NCBI GenBank assembly: GCA_046481785.1
Contig: JAWOJF010000110.1
Location: forward strand, 1-32,786
DNA: 32,786 nt
Direction: 5' to 3'
DNA from: JAWOJF01 sp046481785
GTDB lineage: Bacteria; Bacteroidota; Ignavibacteria; Ignavibacteriales; Ignavibacteriaceae
Shown: positions 30,490 to 32,786 of the stretch, piece after piece
Layout of the letters: each line of letters starts with the position of its first letter
Position numbering within the stretch: position 1 is the stretch's first letter
Program-made: the position numbers and the translations under genes
Notes under the pieces: model-generated
What the model was told of the DNA's origin: nothing
What the model saw: only the letters and a program-made list of their open reading frames with translations
Databases searched by the model: none

Positions 30490-30722
30490 TAAACACTTTT
30501 ATTAAATACTAATTTATATATTGTTTTATTTTTACTTCCTCTTGCTTTATCAATCTTAAACTTATCTTTCTTTTCATCAATTTTAAGATAATAAGCAGCA
30601 AGGTCAATTATCTTATCGAGTACCGTGTCTTCATCATGAGCCCAAACCTCACACCCTCTTAACGTTGGTATCTCAGCAGTAAACCCGTCATCAGATTTAT
30701 GTACAATAATATCTAATATCAA
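30489..30722 (-). CDS. HicB-like (UPF0150 fold) small protein, no HicA partner seen
   Basis: 77 residues from a TTG at 30722. The core ILDIIVHKSDDGFTAEIPTLRGCEVWAHDEDTVLDKIIDLAAYYL has the HicB/UPF0150 arrangement (strand, 'DDGF-AEIP-LRGC--W' then a helix), usually an antitoxin or an isolated regulatory domain. I chose the TTG because AAGGA lies 6 bases upstream and because the longer open frame (to 30794) runs into a palindromic repeat. It lacks an obvious C-terminal HTH/RHH and no HicA-like gene is adjacent, so it is an orphan. The stop overlaps the trmH start, which argues for a housekeeping role or coupled expression rather than a mobile TA pair. Function inferred only from fold pattern. 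Confidence 0.7.
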   Translation of the reverse strand: MILDIIVHKSDDGFTAEIPTLRGCEVWAHDEDTVLDKIIDLAAYYLKIDEKKDKFKIDKARGSKNKTIYKLVFNKSV

Positions 30723-30750
30723 AACATATCCTTTTTTAAACACAAATTTA

Positions 30751-30795
30751 AGAGCAAGCCTGCCTGCCGCAGGCAAGAGCAAGATCAAGAGCAAG
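30751..30795. repeat. Palindrome with flanking AGAGCAAG direct repeats
   Basis: TGCCTGC-C-GCAGGCA (30761-30775), a perfect 7-base-pair palindrome, is flanked by three exact copies of AGAGCAAG (30751-30758, 30776-30783, 30788-30795). It lies between deoC and the HicB-like gene and makes the apparent N-terminal extension of the latter non-protein-like. It looks like a small insertion or slippage product. Confidence 0.7.
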
Positions 30796-30826
30796 GATGA
30801 AATTTTTATAGCGATGTTTACTCTAG

Positions 30827-31603
30827 TTAATAATTTACTTCGCTCTTTCCGCCCAATACAATTTTAACACTTGCAGATGCACCAATCCTGTCGGCACCGC
30901 TTGCAATCATAGCCTCAGCATCCTCCGTGGATCGTATTCCACCGGACGCTTTAACACCCATACCACTTCCAACAACATATTTCATTAAAGCGATATCACC
31001 TGTAGTTGCACCGCTTTTGCTGAAACCGGTTGAGGTTTTAACAAAATCAGCACCCGCTTTTTTACATATGATACATGCTTTTACTTTTTCCTCGTCTGTT
31101 AATAAAGCAGTTTCAAGTATAACCTTACAAATTGCATTATTCTTATGAGCAGTCTGAACTACCTTGTAAATATCATTAAAAACATACTCATAGCTGCCGC
31201 TTTTTAATTTGCCTACATTTATTACCATGTCAATTTCGCCGGCACCGTTAGAAATAGCCTGCTCAGCTTCATATATTTTAACTTCCGTAGTGGTTGCACC
31301 CAGCGGAAAACCTATTACAGTACACACTTTAACTTCGGTTCCTTTAAGAAGGCCGCTGCACAACTCCACATAACAGGGGTTAATACATACCGAAGCAAAC
31401 TTATATTTTTTTGCTTCTTCACATAAAACAGTAATCTCATCCGGGGTGGCGTCGGGTTTTAATAAAGTGTGGTCAATTTTAGCAGCCAGATTTTTATCCT
31501 GTAATGCTTTTGGCTGAGATGATTCACTCCTGCTGTTAAAATCGCGCAGGGTTTTTTCTATAAATTCATTTGATAAATCAGTATCAAAATCAGGGATATC
31601 CAT
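30827..31603 (-). CDS. deoC: Deoxyribose-phosphate aldolase
   Basis: Class I aldolase that cleaves 2-deoxyribose-5-phosphate into glyceraldehyde-3-phosphate and acetaldehyde in deoxynucleoside catabolism. Family motifs are AAKIDHTLLKPDAT, CTVIGFPLGATTTEVK, GAGEIDMVINVGKLKSG, KVILETALLT, GADFVKTSTGFSKSGAT (Schiff-base Lys) and GVKASGGIRS (second Lys). I took the second ATG (31603), because GGAG at 31613-31610 is placed correctly six bases before it; the first ATG (31615) would put that site within the gene. The length is then 258, with a somewhat long N-terminal leader before the conserved core. Upstream is the palindrome-rich region, so it probably begins the minus-strand run deoC-hicB-like-trmH-aroA-ugpC. 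Confidence 0.95.
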   Translation of the reverse strand: MDIPDFDTDLSNEFIEKTLRDFNSRSESSQPKALQDKNLAAKIDHTLLKPDATPDEITVLCEEAKKYKFASVCINPCYVELCSGLLKGTEVKVCTVIGFPLGATTTEVKIYEAEQAISNGAGEIDMVINVGKLKSGSYEYVFNDIYKVVQTAHKNNAICKVILETALLTDEEKVKACIICKKAGADFVKTSTGFSKSGATTGDIALMKYVVGSGMGVKASGGIRSTEDAEAMIASGADRIGASASVKIVLGGKSEVNY

Positions 31604-31623
31604 TTTATACTCCATTTTCGCAG

Positions 31624-31675
31624 CACAGGTTTAGCCTGTGATTTTTTAGCACAAAAATTATTATCAATCACAGGC
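31624..31675. repeat. Nested hairpin segment
   Basis: CACAGG-TTTAG-CCTGTG (31624-31640) is a 6-base-pair stem with a 5-base loop followed by A and six T on the plus strand, while GCCTGTGATT (31634-31643) also pairs with AATCACAGGC (31666-31675). The two pairings are mutually exclusive. No plus-strand gene ends here, so the terminator-like look is probably incidental. Confidence 0.6.
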
Positions 31676-31725
31676 CAAAGTGAGTGTTGCCGAACTACAA
31701 CTTCTGTCATTTAGGATAATTCCGG

Positions 31726-31761
31726 GTTGTGCAACACACTCTAAAGAGAGTGTTGCACAAC
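31726..31761. repeat. Long 17-base-pair hairpin
   Basis: GTTGTGCAACACACTCT pairs with AGAGAGTGTTGCACAAC with one mismatch around a 2-base loop. A third degenerate copy of the right arm occurs at about 31677-31697 (AAAGTGAGTGTTGCCGAACT). Confidence 0.8.
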
Positions 31762-31792
31762 TCAGCATTAACTTCACTACAAGAAGATATCA

Positions 31793-31939
31793 ATTGCCAC
31801 GACTTTTAAGTCGTGGGAGAAAACAATTAGCATGGAGGCTTTAGCCACAATTTGCCTTATTTGTGCGTGTCCCGACCCTTCGGGGGCTAAAGCCAAAAAT
31901 ATTTGGAATCCTAAACCACGACATAAATGTCGTGGCAAT
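31793..31939. mobile_element. REP/MITE-like palindromic element of 147 bases
   Basis: The ends are inverted: ATTGCCACGAC (31793-31803) and GTCGTGGCAAT (31929-31939). Each end also belongs to its own perfect hairpin (CCACGACTT-TT-AAGTCGTGG at 31797-31816; CCACGACAT-AA-ATGTCGTGG at 31916-31935). Inside lies a second inverted pair GGCTTTAGCC (31837-31846) and GGCTAAAGCC (31885-31894). No open reading frame for a transposase is present. The 'type' is a structural guess: REP-like palindrome or MITE. Confidence 0.55.
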
Positions 31940-31950
31940 AAATAAACAGT

Positions 31951-32069
31951 CTCTTTCAAGGAGAAGACATTTAAATTATTAGTTATGCAACAGACCCTGA
32001 AGCCAGGGGTTAATGCACCTTTATCCACCACTTTCTACTTTTCACACAATCTCTATCAAGGAGAGGACA
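31951..32069. repeat. 19-base direct repeat pair, 100 bases apart
   Basis: CTCT-T-TCAAGGAGAAGACA (31951-31969) and CTCT-A-TCAAGGAGAGGACA (32051-32069) agree in 17 of 19 positions and start exactly 100 bases apart. Confidence 0.7.
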
Positions 32070-32098
32070 AAAGACAACAGTCCCAGTCAAATTATTCT

Positions 32099-32786
32099 TT
32101 ACACTTTTAAGTTCACAACTCCTTCATCTTTATCCTCTCCCGGAATGGAAGAAGGATTATGCACATGCAAGCCACATTCTTTTTTAGAATTATCTTCCCA
32201 CCACCACCTGCCCGCACGGAAGTCTTCTCCTTCACTTACAGGGCGTGTGCAGGGGGCACAGCCAATGCTAATAAAACCTTTATCATGCAGATTATTATAA
32301 GGGACATTATGCTTCTTAATAAACTGCTTAACATCAGATGCTGACCAGTTAAGCAGAGGATGAAATTTTATTACCCGGTGCTGTTCATCCCATTCAAGCA
32401 TTTCCATTCCCAGCCTGTTTTGCGACTGTTCAGCACGTATGCCTGTTACCCAGCACTCCATTCCTTTAAGCGCCCTGTTCAGAGGTTCTACTTTCCTTAT
32501 AAAGCAGCATTCTTTCCTGTTCTCTACAGATTCATAAAAACTAAATGGGCCCTTTTCATTTACAAGATTTTCAACGCCTGCGTTTTGCGGAAAATATATT
32601 TGAATTATTCTATCGTAAAACTCATTCGTCTTATATAATGTAGAATATGTCTCGGGAAATAGCCTGCCTGTATCAATAGTAAATATTTTTACCGGTATAT
32701 CATTTGAATAAATGATATGAGTAATTACCTGATCCTCAAAACCAAGGCTTGAAGAGAATACAATTTTATCTTTAAATCTTTCTGAA
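32099..32786 (-). CDS. cysH: Assimilatory APS reductase (CysH family), 5' end cut by window edge
   Basis: Reduces adenylylsulfate to sulfite with thioredoxin. The visible 228 residues start mid-protein in the PAPS_reductase domain (VFSSSLGFEDQVITHII, IFTIDTGRLFPETY). The cluster-type CC...CxxC ligands KECCFIRKVEPLNRAL and SIGCAPCTRPV mark an iron-sulfur APS reductase rather than a PAPS reductase. WVTGIRAEQSQNR and the C-terminal catalytic Cys in KKECGLHVHN are also present, so no key residue is missing in this part. The N terminus with the start codon lies beyond the right edge. After the stop (32099) comes the palindrome-rich region. Only the C-terminal half carries an ATG; the actual start is further upstream. 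Confidence 0.93.
   Translation of the reverse strand, partial: SERFKDKIVFSSSLGFEDQVITHIIYSNDIPVKIFTIDTGRLFPETYSTLYKTNEFYDRIIQIYFPQNAGVENLVNEKGPFSFYESVENRKECCFIRKVEPLNRALKGMECWVTGIRAEQSQNRLGMEMLEWDEQHRVIKFHPLLNWSASDVKQFIKKHNVPYNNLHDKGFISIGCAPCTRPVSEGEDFRAGRWWWEDNSKKECGLHVHNPSSIPGEDKDEGVVNLKV

Larger units (their letters stand above)
31616..32098. other. Non-coding stretch, dense in palindromes
   Basis: About 480 bases between APS reductase and deoC without a credible gene. It holds two imperfect to perfect hairpins (31624-31675, 31726-31761), a 147-base element with inverted ends (31793-31939), a small hairpin CCCTG-AAGC-CAGGG (31995-32008) and a direct repeat pair exactly 100 bases apart (31951, 32051). 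Open frames on both strands here are rich in stop-free repeats and show no protein features. Nothing else recognised. Confidence 0.7.

Noticed and set aside
30489..30722. Complete HicAB toxin-antitoxin system
   Set aside because: No HicA-like frame exists on either side; the neighbours are trmH and deoC.
30723..30794. N-terminal extension of the HicB-like protein (LLILLLPAAGRLALKF) as a membrane or signal segment
   Set aside because: It is produced by the AGAGCAAG/palindrome repeat and lies upstream of a well-placed AAGGA-TTG start.
31624..31647. Terminator-like hairpin followed by T run on the plus strand
   Set aside because: No plus-strand gene precedes it; both flanking genes are on the minus strand.
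31777..32031. Minus-strand open frame of 84 codons
   Set aside because: It runs entirely through the palindromic element and its composition follows the repeats; no start signal or protein motif.
31616..32098. Insertion sequence or transposase remnant
   Set aside because: Palindromes and inverted ends are there, but no open frame has any transposase motif; only a non-autonomous element can be suggested.

Overview
The window looks like chromosomal DNA of an Ignavibacteria-type member of the Bacteroidota/Chlorobi (FCB) lineage. It is A+T-rich. One secreted protein ends in the 'SLSQNYPNPFNPVT' type IX secretion sorting signal, which is very typical of Ignavibacteriales. There are also a TonB receptor with a carboxypeptidase-like N-terminal domain, Bacteroidota-type exported proteins cleaved before Gln, a DUF6600-type protein, a TSP3-OmpA protein and a bacillithiol gene (bshC). 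No rRNA, tRNA, CRISPR array, transposase or phage gene was seen.

Layout. 1-10165 (minus strand): purM, a small lipoprotein plus TonB-dependent receptor pair, a TatD/radical-SAM fusion, a PBP4-type D,D-carboxypeptidase, an HDAC-family deacetylase, a methyltransferase, an M28 glutaminyl-cyclase-like lipoprotein and prmA (cut by the left edge). 10166-22005 (plus strand): a small membrane protein, hrcA-grpE-dnaJ, a three-gene envelope set (ComEA-like HhH protein, one-TM protein, PilM-like protein), rsmD, a T9SS cargo gene with its own terminator, coaD, a small TM protein, an AsmA-like protein and a TSP3/OmpA protein. 22006-25656 (minus): a DUF6600-like protein, a GT2 glycosyltransferase and a flippase-like integral membrane protein. 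25779-27404 (plus): bshC. 27454-32786 (minus): a UgpC/MalK-type ATPase, aroA, trmH, a HicB-like protein, deoC, a 0.5-kb palindrome-rich non-coding stretch, and an APS reductase cut by the right edge.

How the parts fit. Most genes are housekeeping (purine, shikimate, CoA, sulfate, deoxynucleoside, RNA/ribosome methylation, chaperones) or envelope genes. The clearest systems-level link is that a putative glutaminyl cyclase lies near several exported proteins whose predicted signal-peptidase-I cleavage exposes an N-terminal Gln, its expected substrate. Other points of interest are the TatD-radical SAM fusion, a PilM-like protein that appears to have lost its nucleotide-binding acidic residues, a T9SS cargo gene wedged between rsmD and coaD, and several kinds of small palindromic or short-period repeats in intergenic gaps, with a dense cluster at 31616-32098. 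I did not find a wholly new defence-type or biosynthetic system; the palindrome cluster and the PilM/ComEA-like set are the least explained parts.
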